From: Teretinema sp942493045
GTDB taxonomy: Bacteria; Spirochaetota; Spirochaetia; Treponematales; Treponemataceae
Length of the DNA stretch: 64,000 nt
Assembly (NCBI GenBank): GCA_942493045.1
Contig: OW818665.1
Coordinates: forward strand, 744,001 to 808,000
Direction: 5' to 3'
The notes beneath the pieces were generated by a model. That model saw only the letters and a list, made by a program, of their open reading frames with translations, was not told where the DNA came from and ran no database searches. Made by a program: the position numbers and the translations under genes. Shown one piece after another: positions 42,600-51,916 of the stretch (position 1 is the stretch's first letter; each line of letters opens with the position of its first letter).

Positions 42600-43447
42600 A
42601 GGATAGCTCAAAGCAAAAAAAACGCGCACCCGCTTTTGCCCTGTTTTTCTTTCTGATTGTATGGCTGATCGGCGCTCCGGCGATTCTTTCTGCCCAGCAA
42701 GCCGGTTCCCTGCCCCAGGGTTCCGCTACCGGAACTACCGCGATAAACGCCAATCGTCAGGCTACGCGTATACCGTTTATCAATTTTGAAGTCCGCGAAC
42801 CCCAGTCCAGCCAGGAAGTAGCTTTTTCCATTCAGTTGCTGCTGCTGTTAACGCTGATTTCTCTCGCTCCCAGCCTGATGATCCTGACAACCAGCTTCCT
42901 GCGGCTGACGATAGTACTGGATTTTATCAAACGGGCTCTTTCTCTGCAGCAGGTTCCACCAACTCAGGTTTTGAACGGCATCGCCCTGTTTTTAAGCCTG
43001 TTCATCATGTGGCCTACCTTCAGTACTATCTACACCAATTCCTTCCGGCCGCTGGCCGACGGTCAGATAAATATCGAGACTGCCTACGCCGAGGCCGAAA
43101 AACCGCTGCGCCTGTTTATGTACCGCCAAATGGCCAGCGATACCAGCTATATCGCCATGTTCATGTCCCTCGGCAAACTCCCCAAACCGGCCACCCTGGC
43201 TGATGTGCCAACCTACGTCATGATTCCGGCCTTTATTTTACATGAGCTGACCGTCGCTTTTAAAATCGGAATCCTGCTGTATATCCCGTTTATTATCGTG
43301 GATATGGTAGTAGCCAGCGTTCTGATGTCTATGGGTATGATCATGCTGCCGCCGGTGCAAATCTCCATGCCCTTCAAACTGATTCTTTTTGTGTTGGTAG
43401 ACGGCTGGGGCTTGTTAACACAGCAATTATTCAATTCGTTCGGATAG
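42596..43447 (+). CDS. fliP: Flagellar export gate protein FliP
   Basis: Pore subunit of the flagellar type III export gate. It has 283 residues with an N-terminal signal sequence (KKRAPAFALFFFLIVWLIGAPAILSAQ). Four membrane spans include the signature stretch LTSFLRLTIVLDFIKRALSLQQVPPTQVLNG and the C-terminal motif MSMGMIMLPPVQISMPFKLILF. It overlaps fliO by 4 bases; fliQ follows after 13 bases with AGGAGGGG as ribosome-binding site. Confidence 0.96.
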   Translation: MKDSSKQKKRAPAFALFFFLIVWLIGAPAILSAQQAGSLPQGSATGTTAINANRQATRIPFINFEVREPQSSQEVAFSIQLLLLLTLISLAPSLMILTTSFLRLTIVLDFIKRALSLQQVPPTQVLNGIALFLSLFIMWPTFSTIYTNSFRPLADGQINIETAYAEAEKPLRLFMYRQMASDTSYIAMFMSLGKLPKPATLADVPTYVMIPAFILHELTVAFKIGILLYIPFIIVDMVVASVLMSMGMIMLPPVQISMPFKLILFVLVDGWGLLTQQLFNSFG

Positions 43448-43460
43448 GAGGGGGGCGCGT

Positions 43461-43730
43461 ATGTCTTTAGGAACTGTTGTTAGTTTGATGCGCGGAGGAG
43501 TATTCCAGATTCTGGTGCTGTCCGCTCCGATTTTATTCGCCGCTCTAATTGTTGGTCTGCTGGTGGCAATTTTCCAGGCCACCACCTCCATTCAGGAGCA
43601 AACCCTGACCTTTGTGCCCAAGATTATGACCATACTTGGGATGCTGGCCTTGTTGGGCGGCTGGATGTTTGCCTCCTTGAGAGACTATACCGTCCAGCTG
43701 TTTTCAATGATTCCGCAGATGGTAAAATAA
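43461..43730 (+). CDS. fliQ: Flagellar export gate protein FliQ
   Basis: An 89-residue two-span subunit of the export gate, forming the outer layer of the FliPQR pore. Spans are at about 15-37 (FQILVLSAPILFAALIVGLLVAIF) and 52-75. Between them lies the family signature QATTSIQEQTLTFVPKI. It has normal length and a strong ribosome-binding site (AGGAGGGG). fliR starts 6 bases downstream. Confidence 0.95.
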   Translation: MSLGTVVSLMRGGVFQILVLSAPILFAALIVGLLVAIFQATTSIQEQTLTFVPKIMTILGMLALLGGWMFASLRDYTVQLFSMIPQMVK

Positions 43731-43736
43731 AATCAG

Positions 43737-44534
43737 ATGAATCCCTTTGATTCTCTGTTAGCCCAGGCTCCGGTTTTTTTTCTGGTCGCCGCCCGGGTTT
43801 TCGCCATGATACTGACAACGCCGCTACTTTCTACTCAGACTTTCCCGCGGGTGGCAAAAATTGCCCTGGCCGGACTGGTGGCATTTATAGTATTACCCCA
43901 GGTCGACGCTTCGGCCTGGAATGTGCCTCCCTTTTCCCTGCATTATGCCCTGTTGGTGGTTGGAGAGGGTTTGATCGGTATAATGACCGGTTTTTTCGTT
44001 AGTATCATTTTTTCAACCTTCAGTTCCGCCGGCCAGTTCTTTTCTTACCAGATGGGTTTCGGCGCCTCGGAAGTCTATGATGTCCTGGCTCAGATCGAAA
44101 ATCCGCTGATGGGCCAGTATCTCAACCTGCTGGCAATGCTGGTATTTTTACAGATTAAGGGCTTTCAAACTCTTTTTCTGGGCGGAATTTTACGCAGCTT
44201 TCAGTCGATCAACTGCTTCATTTTTTTAAATTCACAGGATGTGCTGGCCAGTTTTTTTCTGAAGGGTTTGACGACTCTTTTTTTGAATGCCATGGTCATT
44301 GCCTTTCCGCTGATCGGTACTCTTTTTTTGGTGCATATCACCATGGGTTTGCTTTCCAAAGCCGCCCCCCAGATGAACCTGCTTTCAGAAGGTTTTCCGA
44401 TCACCATCCTGGTAACTTTTTTCCTGTTGGTAATTTCTCTGCCGTTGATGATAAATCTGTTTACCCAAATTATGGATGAAGGTTTCCGCGCCTTTGAACA
44501 ATTGCTGACCGCAGTCGGCAGGACAATACCGTGA
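43737..44534 (+). CDS. fliR: Flagellar export gate protein FliR
   Basis: Completes the FliPQR export pore. It has 265 residues with about six membrane spans. Characteristic parts are the N-terminal ARVFAMILTTPLLSTQTFPRVAKIALAG, GEGLIGIMTGF, the GQFFSYQMGFG loop and the C-terminal PQMNLLSEGFPITIL. The stop overlaps the GTG start of flhB (GTGA), coupling two interacting subunits. It is a separate gene here, not fused to flhB as in some Clostridia. Confidence 0.95.
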   Translation: MNPFDSLLAQAPVFFLVAARVFAMILTTPLLSTQTFPRVAKIALAGLVAFIVLPQVDASAWNVPPFSLHYALLVVGEGLIGIMTGFFVSIIFSTFSSAGQFFSYQMGFGASEVYDVLAQIENPLMGQYLNLLAMLVFLQIKGFQTLFLGGILRSFQSINCFIFLNSQDVLASFFLKGLTTLFLNAMVIAFPLIGTLFLVHITMGLLSKAAPQMNLLSEGFPITILVTFFLLVISLPLMINLFTQIMDEGFRAFEQLLTAVGRTIP

Positions 44535-45736
44535 AGGTCAACTCAATGACCCGTGTAACACTTCCCGGGGAATATGAGAACTCCGGTTTTGTCGGAACAG
44601 ACTGGTTACCCGTTTCGGGCTCTCAGCTGCTTCCGATGCTGGACTTGCAATGGTTCGCCGCCGAGGATGAAGGGCGCACCGAAGACCCCACCGAATACAA
44701 GATCCGCAAGGCCCGCGAGGAAGGCCGGGTAGCGAAAAGTCAGGACTTGAACGCCGCCATCGTGCTGCTTTTACCGGTGTTAACCCTGATTGCTTTCGCG
44801 CCCTGGATGCTGGAAAATTTCAGCGAACTGCTGCGTTTTTTTCTGTCGCGCGCCACTACCATGGAAATCACCGATCCGACCATTCCCAAAGCATTTGTCT
44901 ACTATTTTTTGCGTCTGGTTTCGCCGGTAGCGCTCACCGCCATTGTCGCGGGAGTCGCCTCCAACGTTATTCAGAACGGCGGTTTTATTTTTTCGGTTAA
45001 GCCGATAACCCCGAAGCTATCCAAGGTAGCTCCGAAGATCGGTCAGTTTTTCAAAAAGATTTTTTCGGCTGAGGGTCTGTTCAATCTGGCTAAATCGTTA
45101 TTGAAAGTGGTCCTGATAGTGATCATGGCTTATGTCAGCATCCGCAATGAACTGCCGAAGCTGGTCACCATGCTCAATGTCGGCTTGGGACAGAGCGTGG
45201 CTTTTATTGCCTCCATGACCTCCCGGCTGCTGCTGATCGCCTCGATCTTTTTTCTGGCGCTATCTATTCCGGATTATCTGTTTCAGCGACGTCAGTTTAT
45301 CGAGTCCTTGAAGATGTCCAAACAGGAAGTCAAGGAAGAATACAAGCAGTTGGAAGGAGATCCGATGGTCAAGGGCCGCCTGCGCCAGAAGATGCGCGAA
45401 CTGCTGGCCCAAAACATGGCCGTTAACGTGCCCAAGGCCGACGTAGTAATCACTAACCCGACCCACTTTGCCATTGCCATGCAGTGGGACCGCTCTACCA
45501 TGCGCGCCCCAATGTGCACCGCCAAGGGCGCCGATCAGATGGCGCTGCGCATCAAGGAAATTGCGAAGGATAACCAGGTTCCCATCGTAGAAAATAAACC
45601 TCTGGCCCGCGCTCTCTATGCGGAAGTCGAAATTGGTGATATGATACCGGATGAGTACTATCAGGCTCTGGCGGTCATTCTGGCCCGGGTCTATGCCCTC
45701 GATTCCCGAAAATCAAAAGTGATCAAGGAATTGTAA
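44531..45736 (+). CDS. flhB: Flagellar export switch protein FlhB
   Basis: Export-gate subunit that switches substrate class from hook to filament after self-cleavage. It has 401 residues from the GTG. Residues 1-40 form an N-terminal extension before the usual EDEGRTEDPTEYKIRKAREEG. Four membrane spans follow, with the gating loop between spans. The cytoplasmic domain carries the autocleavage motif NPTH at 309-312 and the family tail. An ATG at 44546 is an alternative start. It overlaps fliR by 4 bases. Confidence 0.95.
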   Translation: MKVNSMTRVTLPGEYENSGFVGTDWLPVSGSQLLPMLDLQWFAAEDEGRTEDPTEYKIRKAREEGRVAKSQDLNAAIVLLLPVLTLIAFAPWMLENFSELLRFFLSRATTMEITDPTIPKAFVYYFLRLVSPVALTAIVAGVASNVIQNGGFIFSVKPITPKLSKVAPKIGQFFKKIFSAEGLFNLAKSLLKVVLIVIMAYVSIRNELPKLVTMLNVGLGQSVAFIASMTSRLLLIASIFFLALSIPDYLFQRRQFIESLKMSKQEVKEEYKQLEGDPMVKGRLRQKMRELLAQNMAVNVPKADVVITNPTHFAIAMQWDRSTMRAPMCTAKGADQMALRIKEIAKDNQVPIVENKPLARALYAEVEIGDMIPDEYYQALAVILARVYALDSRKSKVIKEL

Positions 45737-45743
45737 AACCAAG

Positions 45744-47825
45744 ATGGCCGAAAAAGCTGTTTCCGCACATAAAAGTGATCTCTTCGTAGCTGTCGGCGCC
45801 ATTTTAATTGTGCTGATGCTGATTATTCCCCTTCCGACTGTTCTGCTGGATCTGCTGATGGCCGTAAATCTGGTACTCAATCTGCTCATTCTGCTCATAG
45901 TGCTCTATACCCGCCGGGCTATCGACTTCTCGGTTTTCCCGACCCTTTTGCTTGTTACCACCGTTTTCGGACTGGGATTAAACGTTTCCTCCACCAGACT
46001 GATTCTTTCCCAGGGTATGAAATTTGAAGGTAAGATGGTGCGGGCCTTCAGTACCTTCGTCATCGGTTCCAGCGGCACGGAAGGGCTGGTCATCGGTTTT
46101 GTCATTTTTATCATTCTAATAGCTGTCCAGACCTTTGTAATCACCAAGGGCGCCACCCGTATCGCTGAGGTCGCCGCCCGCTTCACCCTGGACGGTATGC
46201 CCACCAAAAACATGTCCATCGAGGCTGAATACAATGCCGGTGTTATTACCGAGGAAGAAGCCCGGAACCGTAAAAATGACGTAAAACGAGAATCAGATTT
46301 TTACGGATCAATGGACGGCGCCAGTAAATTCGTATCCGGAAACGTTAAAATCGGTATTTTTATCACGGTTATCAACCTGGTGGCCGGTCTTATTTTCGGT
46401 ATGGCCTTCCGGGGTGAACCCATCGGTCAGGCCTTAAGTACCTATGCGGCCCTGACCATCGGCGATGGTTTGCTCTCGCAGCTGCCTTCGCTGTTAGTCT
46501 CTGTGGCCACCGGTTTAATCGTCACCCGCGCCGTTTCCGACGGTACCTTCGGTTCGGACATCCGGGATCAGTTTTCCCGAAACGCCTGGGTCTATTTTAT
46601 CGGCGCCGGAACCTTGATGGTATTAGCCTTTCTGCCCGGTTTCCCCTGGTATGTACTGATTCCGCTGGCTGCCGGTCTGGCCTGGATAGGGTTAGGTTTG
46701 CGCAGGGCCGAAGCGGCTTCATTCAAGAAAAATTTGGAAAAAGCCGAGCAAAAAGAGCGCGAAAAAAGCGGCGAGACCCCCTCGGACGTCAGTCCGGTTG
46801 TGCCGCTCGATCCGCTGTCCCTGGAACTCGGATACGGCCTGATACCGCTGGTGGATAAGGATAAGGGCGCTGAACTGCTGGAGCGGGTAACCCGTATCCG
46901 CCGCGAGTCGGCTCTGGACCTCGGGCTGGTTGTGCCGCGCATCCGCATCATCGATAATATGCGCCTGGAGCCGAGTGAATACTGCTTTAAAATTAAGGGC
47001 GTGGAAGTCGCCCGCGGCAGAATTAGGATGGGCTGGTATCTCGGAATTAATCCCGGTTCGGTCAGTGAAGACCTGCCCGGTGAAAAGACTACCGATCCGA
47101 CTTTCGGCCTGCCGGCCATCTGGCTATCTGAAGATAACCGGGAGCGGGCTGAGCGGGCCGGCTATACCGTTGTGGATCCTCCATCCATCATCGCGACGCA
47201 TTTGACTGAAATAATCAAGCGCTATGCCTCCGATATTCTCGGCCGTCAGGAAGTACAGTCGATAATCGATACCATCCGCAAGGATTATCCGGCAGTGGTA
47301 GACGAGGTGATGAAGAGTTGCGCCCTCGGCGAAGTCCAGAAGGTATTGCAGGGTCTGCTGCGTGAACAGGTTTCAATCCGCAATATGGTCGTCATTCTGG
47401 AAACGCTGGCCGATTACCGGCCGGTTACCAAAGACATAACCATACTTACCGAGAAGGTCCGCCAGGCTCTGGGCCGTCAAATCTGCCTGCAGTTCGCCGA
47501 TGCCACCAAGACAGTGCATGTGCTGACTATCGAGCCGTCTCTGGTGCAGAAGATAGCCGACAGCCGGGTGGACACCGTCAATGGCCCGGTCGCGGCCCTG
47601 GAGCCGGTGGTACAGCGTTCCTGGATCCGCTCCCTGGTGCGTTCGGTTTCTACCGTGCAGCAGTCCGGCTACATACCGGTGATTCTCTGTCCGGAAGAAG
47701 CCCGCATCCTGGTCAAGTCATCAACCGAACGCGAAATTCCGGATCTGGTGGTACTTTCTGTTCCCGAGATTGCTTCCGATATCAAGGTTGAGGCAATCGG
47801 TGAAATTAAACTTGAGCAAGCGTAA
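45744..47825 (+). CDS. flhA: Flagellar export apparatus protein FlhA
   Basis: Largest export-gate protein; its cytoplasmic ring docks chaperone-substrate complexes and helps couple proton flow to export. It has 693 residues. About eight membrane spans occupy 1-330, with the cytoplasmic FHIPEP-type loop (GATRIAEVAARFTLDGMPTKNMSIEAEYNAG). The C-terminal domain (350-693) includes LGLVVPRIRIIDNMRLEPSEY and LREQVSIRNMVVILETLADY. All regions are intact. It lies 7 bases after flhB and 11 bases before flhF. Confidence 0.96.
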   Translation: MAEKAVSAHKSDLFVAVGAILIVLMLIIPLPTVLLDLLMAVNLVLNLLILLIVLYTRRAIDFSVFPTLLLVTTVFGLGLNVSSTRLILSQGMKFEGKMVRAFSTFVIGSSGTEGLVIGFVIFIILIAVQTFVITKGATRIAEVAARFTLDGMPTKNMSIEAEYNAGVITEEEARNRKNDVKRESDFYGSMDGASKFVSGNVKIGIFITVINLVAGLIFGMAFRGEPIGQALSTYAALTIGDGLLSQLPSLLVSVATGLIVTRAVSDGTFGSDIRDQFSRNAWVYFIGAGTLMVLAFLPGFPWYVLIPLAAGLAWIGLGLRRAEAASFKKNLEKAEQKEREKSGETPSDVSPVVPLDPLSLELGYGLIPLVDKDKGAELLERVTRIRRESALDLGLVVPRIRIIDNMRLEPSEYCFKIKGVEVARGRIRMGWYLGINPGSVSEDLPGEKTTDPTFGLPAIWLSEDNRERAERAGYTVVDPPSIIATHLTEIIKRYASDILGRQEVQSIIDTIRKDYPAVVDEVMKSCALGEVQKVLQGLLREQVSIRNMVVILETLADYRPVTKDITILTEKVRQALGRQICLQFADATKTVHVLTIEPSLVQKIADSRVDTVNGPVAALEPVVQRSWIRSLVRSVSTVQQSGYIPVILCPEEARILVKSSTEREIPDLVVLSVPEIASDIKVEAIGEIKLEQA

Positions 47826-47836
47826 CGGGTGGGTGA

Positions 47837-49165
47837 ATGGATATACTGACTGAACAGGGCGCGACCTATGACGAATGCTTCGCGAAAATTGTTGAGCGCC
47901 ATGGACCGAATATTCATATTCTCAGGCATCAGAAAATCCGCACCGGCGGTTTGTGGGGTTTTTTTGAAAAGGACGCTGTCGAACTCAGCTATATTATCAA
48001 CCGCAGCACCGAGCGCTGGACGGCCGGTTCAGCGCACAGCGCTCCTCCCCGGACTGCTGATTTCCATGAAGAAAAACGGAAGATACTGACTCACGCCGCT
48101 TCTACCTCGCCGGCCCTGGCTTCGCGGATGGCTCCGCAGTTGGCTGCCCTTTCGGCGGCCGCTCAACGGCCGGTACAGCCGGCCGGGGGCAGCGGTTCCG
48201 CCGCTGAGAGCGTGGATATCAACGAAGTGCTGCGGGCGGTACAGCGGCTTGGTGAAAAAATTGACCGCGGTCAGGGTGGCTCGGCGGCTGAAGAAAACGC
48301 CCAGCACGACACCCTGGAAAAACTGGAAAAGCTCTTTGAATTGAATGATTTTTCACCGACCTTCAGCCGTCAGATGATTTCCCGGGTGAAGAAAGAATTC
48401 TCCCTGGACGCGCTGGACCGCTATGACGAGATTCAGGATGCCGTGGTGGAATGGATTGGACAGTCTTTTTCAGTCTGGACAGACGGACACGCCGCCCGTC
48501 CCCGCATTATTGTGCTGGTCGGTCCCACCGGTGTAGGCAAGACCACCACCGTCGCCAAATTAGCGGCTTCTTATTCATTAGCCGCCGCGAAAGGTTCAAG
48601 ACCGCTTAATGTTCGGATCATAACGATCGATAATTACCGTATCGGCGCGATACAGCAAATTGAGATTTACGGCAATATTATGAATATTCCGGTTTCATGC
48701 GCTCAGACGCCTTCCGATCTTAAAACGCTGATGGCCATGTATGCCCAGGATGTCGACATCATTTTGATCGATACCATCGGCAAGAGTCCTCGCGACTATA
48801 CCAGGATTGCCGAAATGCGGCAGTTTCTGGACGCCGCGGGTCCCCTGCCGGAAGTGCATTTGGCGGTCAGCGCGACGACAAAGTCGACGGACATGCGTGA
48901 AATTATTCAGCAGTATGAAACCTTCGGCTATGGATCGGTTATCATTACCAAGTTTGATGAAACCACGCGGGTAGGGAATATTATCAGCATCCTGAATGAG
49001 AAACAAAAAGCGGTATCGTACGTTACCACCGGACAACGGGTGCCGCAGGATTTTGAGCAGGCTTCGATAGTGCGTTTTTTGACGAACCTCGAAGGTTTTC
49101 GCATCAACCGTACCCGTATCGAGAATTTGTTTCCTCCGGGTGAGAGTATTTTTCAATGGAGATAA
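47837..49165 (+). CDS. flhF: Signal-recognition-particle-type GTPase FlhF
   Basis: Sets flagellar position at the cell pole. It has 442 residues. The N-terminal basic domain (1-60) reads DILTEQGATYDECFAKIVERHG, followed by a variable Ala/Ser-rich linker, the N domain (about 150-215) and the G domain with P-loop GPTGVGKT at 229-236, the later GTPase motif DTIGKS, and TKFDET for guanine recognition. It forms a GTP-dependent homodimer regulated by FlhG, encoded 3 bases downstream. Confidence 0.95.
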   Translation: MDILTEQGATYDECFAKIVERHGPNIHILRHQKIRTGGLWGFFEKDAVELSYIINRSTERWTAGSAHSAPPRTADFHEEKRKILTHAASTSPALASRMAPQLAALSAAAQRPVQPAGGSGSAAESVDINEVLRAVQRLGEKIDRGQGGSAAEENAQHDTLEKLEKLFELNDFSPTFSRQMISRVKKEFSLDALDRYDEIQDAVVEWIGQSFSVWTDGHAARPRIIVLVGPTGVGKTTTVAKLAASYSLAAAKGSRPLNVRIITIDNYRIGAIQQIEIYGNIMNIPVSCAQTPSDLKTLMAMYAQDVDIILIDTIGKSPRDYTRIAEMRQFLDAAGPLPEVHLAVSATTKSTDMREIIQQYETFGYGSVIITKFDETTRVGNIISILNEKQKAVSYVTTGQRVPQDFEQASIVRFLTNLEGFRINRTRIENLFPPGESIFQWR

Positions 49166-49168
49166 GTA

Positions 49169-50074
49169 ATGGATGACCAAGCGGCAGAACTGAGAACCTT
49201 GATGAAGCAGAAAGTACAATCCTCAGGCGATGAACCGGAAATGGAGAGCGTACCCCAACGGCTGAACAATAAGACCCGTATCATCACCATTACCAGCGGA
49301 AAGGGTGGTGTGGGAAAAACCAATGTCGCCACCAACATGGGTATAGCCTATGCCCAAATGGGCAAGAAGGTAATTGTTATAGACGCCGACCTTGGTTTGG
49401 CCAATGTCAATGTCATGATGAATCTGATTCCGCAGTATAATCTGTACCATGTCATCCGCAAGCAGAAGAAAATGTCGGAAATAATACTGGATACCGATTA
49501 TGGCATTAAACTGGTCGCCGGCGCTTCCGGCTTTTCCAAGATTGCCAATATGACCGAAGAAGAACGCAACTCCTTTATCAGCGAAATGTATACCCTCTCT
49601 GACGCCGACATTATCATTATTGATACCAGCGCCGGTGTGTCTAAAAACGTGCTTGGTTTTGTGGCCGCGGCCGATGAAGTGGTAATAGTAACTACCCCCG
49701 AACCGACGTCGATCACCGATGCCTACGGCATAATCAAGATCATCGCCACCGAGGTTGATAATTTGAATATCAACCTGAAAATGATCGTCAACCGGGTGGC
49801 CTCCGCCACGGAAGGTAAGCGGGTCGCTGATCGCATGATTTCGATTGCCGGCCAGTTTTTGAACTTAAAGGTTGAATACCTTGGCTTTATTTATGAAGAT
49901 CCGCTGGTTTCACAATCCGTGTTACGTCAAAAGCCCTTTATGATTGTTGACCCAAAAGGTAAAGCCTCTGTCTGCCTCCGCCATATCGTTTCCCGTATTG
50001 AAAAAACTGAATATCCCGATCAGGAAGGTTTTGGCCGTTTTGTCCGTAAACTTTTCGGACGGGACTGGGGTTAA
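49169..50074 (+). CDS. flhG: MinD-type ATPase FlhG (FleN/YlxH)
   Basis: Controls flagellar number and stimulates FlhF GTPase. It has 301 residues. The N-terminal helix MDDQAAELRTL holds the DQAxxLR activator motif (3-9) known to complete the FlhF active site. The deviant Walker A GKGGVGKT is at 44-51, with the switch motifs DADLGLANV and DTSAGVS. The C-terminal end contains a basic amphipathic helix (GRFVRKLFGRDWG) suited to membrane binding. It follows flhF by 3 bases. The gap after it holds a hairpin element and a new promoter. Confidence 0.95.
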   Translation: MDDQAAELRTLMKQKVQSSGDEPEMESVPQRLNNKTRIITITSGKGGVGKTNVATNMGIAYAQMGKKVIVIDADLGLANVNVMMNLIPQYNLYHVIRKQKKMSEIILDTDYGIKLVAGASGFSKIANMTEEERNSFISEMYTLSDADIIIIDTSAGVSKNVLGFVAAADEVVIVTTPEPTSITDAYGIIKIIATEVDNLNINLKMIVNRVASATEGKRVADRMISIAGQFLNLKVEYLGFIYEDPLVSQSVLRQKPFMIVDPKGKASVCLRHIVSRIEKTEYPDQEGFGRFVRKLFGRDWG

Positions 50075-50082
50075 GTAACAGC

Positions 50083-50183
50083 ACCTCGAAAAACTCAATT
50101 TGTTTTCGAGGTACCCTCGCAAATTCTTACAGGATTTACGGTTTTTATTTGTTGACCTCTAAAAACTGCGGTTTTTAGAGGTC
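50083..50183. repeat. Intergenic element with consecutive inverted repeats
   Basis: Hairpin 1: ACCTCGAAAA / TTTTCGAGGT (50083-50112). An imperfect pairing follows at about 50117-50141. Hairpin 2: GACCTCTAAAAAC / GTTTTTAGAGGTC (50154-50183), 13 perfect pairs with a 4-base loop. The sequence is richer in A/T than its neighbours and no U-tract follows. It could be a REP- or MITE-like element or an attenuating structure inside the flagellar operon. Confidence 0.55.
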
Positions 50184-50220
50184 TCCTTAATCCAAAGCGG
50201 TTCCCAATCCAAAAAAAACC

Positions 50221-50249
50221 TTGACCAGACCCACTTTTTCGCATAGTCT
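50221..50249 (+). promoter_or_regulatory. Internal promoter before the flhG-fliA intervening gene
   Basis: -35 TTGACC (50221-50226), 17-base spacer, -10 TAGTCT (50244-50249). The predicted start near 50256 falls after the ATG at 50252, which argues that translation begins at 50273. This would allow the fliA segment to be transcribed separately from the export genes. Confidence 0.55.
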
Positions 50250-50272
50250 ATATGGGGAGGGCAAGTAGATAT

Positions 50273-51049
50273 ATGTTCGAACCGAAGATTCCGGCTATTG
50301 CTGCCCTGATCGGGTTCGTCCTGTCCCTGCTGGCCGGTTTAGCCAGCGGTGCTCCCGTGTCAACTGTGTTTTTAAGGGCTATGCTTATGGCGGTGCTCTT
50401 TGCGCTGATGGCCTTGGTAATCCGGTTTGTGATCGAAAGATTTCTACCGGAGCTTGCTGAGGTAATGAACGGTTCGGCGCCTGAAGGCGGGACTTCCGGC
50501 TCTACTATTGATATTTCGATCGACGGAGGCATCCAGGAAATCAACCCCTTTGCCGCCGGTGTTTCAGATGACAGGGGTTTGGACTCGACAGTGCCCGATT
50601 TTCTTTCCGGTGAATCCGGCCAGGCTTCCGGATTTAGCCCGAAAAGTAATGCTGATGATTTTGAGGACGCTGAATTGATGTCGGATGAGGTGCCAGAGTC
50701 GACACCCGCGCGAAAAGATGCGGTTCCTTTCCGGGAGCATAACTCTGACATTTCCGGAAAAGCAGAACAGGGAAGGCCCGCCGTTCCGGAAGCCCAGCGT
50801 AACAGCCACAGCAGTTTTCAGGGTGACAAACCGACTCCCGGTTTGGATGTACTGCCGGACATGGAGGATTTTCAACCTGCCCGTGGAATACAGGACGACG
50901 ACGTTCCGGATCCGTCCGGGGAGCCTTCCAATCCGAATTTGGTTTTTAGGGAAGGAATTTATTCGGGACCTACTACCGAGGACAATTCAGTGGAATCCGA
51001 TACAATGGTCAAGGCCATTCGGACTATGTTGTCCCGCGACACGCAATGA
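50273..51049 (+). CDS. Membrane-anchored acidic protein between flhG and fliA
   Basis: A 258-residue protein starting at the ATG of MFEPKIPAI, with GGGGAGG upstream; an earlier in-frame ATG at 50252 overlaps the promoter. Two hydrophobic segments occupy about residues 6-25 and 32-55 (RAMLMAVLFALMALVIRFVI). The remaining 200 residues are acidic, Pro/Ser/Gly-rich and probably disordered, ending in TMVKAIRTMLSRDTQ. I recognise no domain. A gene of this kind between flhG and fliA suggests a flagellum- or sigma-related role, but the sequence gives no mechanism. Confidence 0.75.
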   Translation: MFEPKIPAIAALIGFVLSLLAGLASGAPVSTVFLRAMLMAVLFALMALVIRFVIERFLPELAEVMNGSAPEGGTSGSTIDISIDGGIQEINPFAAGVSDDRGLDSTVPDFLSGESGQASGFSPKSNADDFEDAELMSDEVPESTPARKDAVPFREHNSDISGKAEQGRPAVPEAQRNSHSSFQGDKPTPGLDVLPDMEDFQPARGIQDDDVPDPSGEPSNPNLVFREGIYSGPTTEDNSVESDTMVKAIRTMLSRDTQ

Positions 51050-51111
51050 GCTTTAAAAAAATGGCAGCCGTAGAACCATCAGGTCTGTCGATATACAAAA
51101 GGGTGTGGTAA

Positions 51112-51900
51112 ATGGGGAACGCGCTTTTTGAGCAAAAAACTGAAGAAGAATTGTGGCTGGACTACAAGAAGACACGTGATCCTGCGATTCGCGAACTGTT
51201 TATCAAACAGTATGCTCCGCTTGTAAAATACGTTGCCGGGAAGGTGGCCGTAGGCATGCCCAGCAATGTGGAATTTGATGATCTGGTTGGTTTTGGCGTC
51301 TTTGGACTGCTTGACGCCATCGATAAATTCGATCCCGATAAAAATGTAAAATTCAAGACCTACGCCGTCACCCGAATAAGGGGTTCAATCTTTGATGAAC
51401 TGCGTTCAATAGACTGGGTACCCCGTTCTGTCCGTCAGAAAACCAGAGAGATAGAGGATGTTATCGTGCGTCTGGAATCAAAACTGGGCCGTACCGCCAG
51501 TGATTCCGAAATTGCCGGCGCCCTGGGCATCAGCGAGACTGATTTTCAGCATACTCTTTTTAAAATCTCGGGTACCAGTGTAATGTCGTTGAATGACGTG
51601 TGGTATGCCGGTGACGATTCAGAGCGCATTTCAATCGGCGACAGCATTGAGTCTCCTTCCTCCATGAATCCGGATGTGATTGTGGAACGGGAAGAAATCA
51701 AGCGGGTAATTGTAGAGGCCATCAACGAGCTTCCCGAAAAAGAAAAAATGGTGCTGGTGCTTTATTATTATGAAGATTTGACGTTAAAGGAAATCGGCCA
51801 GGTTCTCAATGTCACCGAATCCCGCGTTTCCCAGCTGCATACCAAGGCAAATCTGCGTTTACGCGCCAAATTAACCAATATCCGCAAGGGTATACTCTGA
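51112..51900 (+). CDS. fliA: Flagellar RNA polymerase sigma factor (sigma-28 / WhiG family)
   Basis: Directs RNA polymerase to late flagellar and chemotaxis promoters. It has 262 residues. Region 2 includes LVKYVAGKVAVGMPSNVEFDDLVGFGVFGLLDAIDKFDP and FKTYAVTRIRGSIFDELR. Region 3 is WVPRSVRQKTREIE. Region 4 ends with YYEDLTLKEIGQVLNVTESRVSQLHTKA, a helix-turn-helix for the -35 element. No anti-sigma flgM is visible nearby. The ribosome-binding site is weak. fapA follows after 16 bases with TAAGGAG. Confidence 0.95.
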   Translation: MGNALFEQKTEEELWLDYKKTRDPAIRELFIKQYAPLVKYVAGKVAVGMPSNVEFDDLVGFGVFGLLDAIDKFDPDKNVKFKTYAVTRIRGSIFDELRSIDWVPRSVRQKTREIEDVIVRLESKLGRTASDSEIAGALGISETDFQHTLFKISGTSVMSLNDVWYAGDDSERISIGDSIESPSSMNPDVIVEREEIKRVIVEAINELPEKEKMVLVLYYYEDLTLKEIGQVLNVTESRVSQLHTKANLRLRAKLTNIRKGIL

Positions 51901-51916
51901 TAAGGAGCGCAACCCT

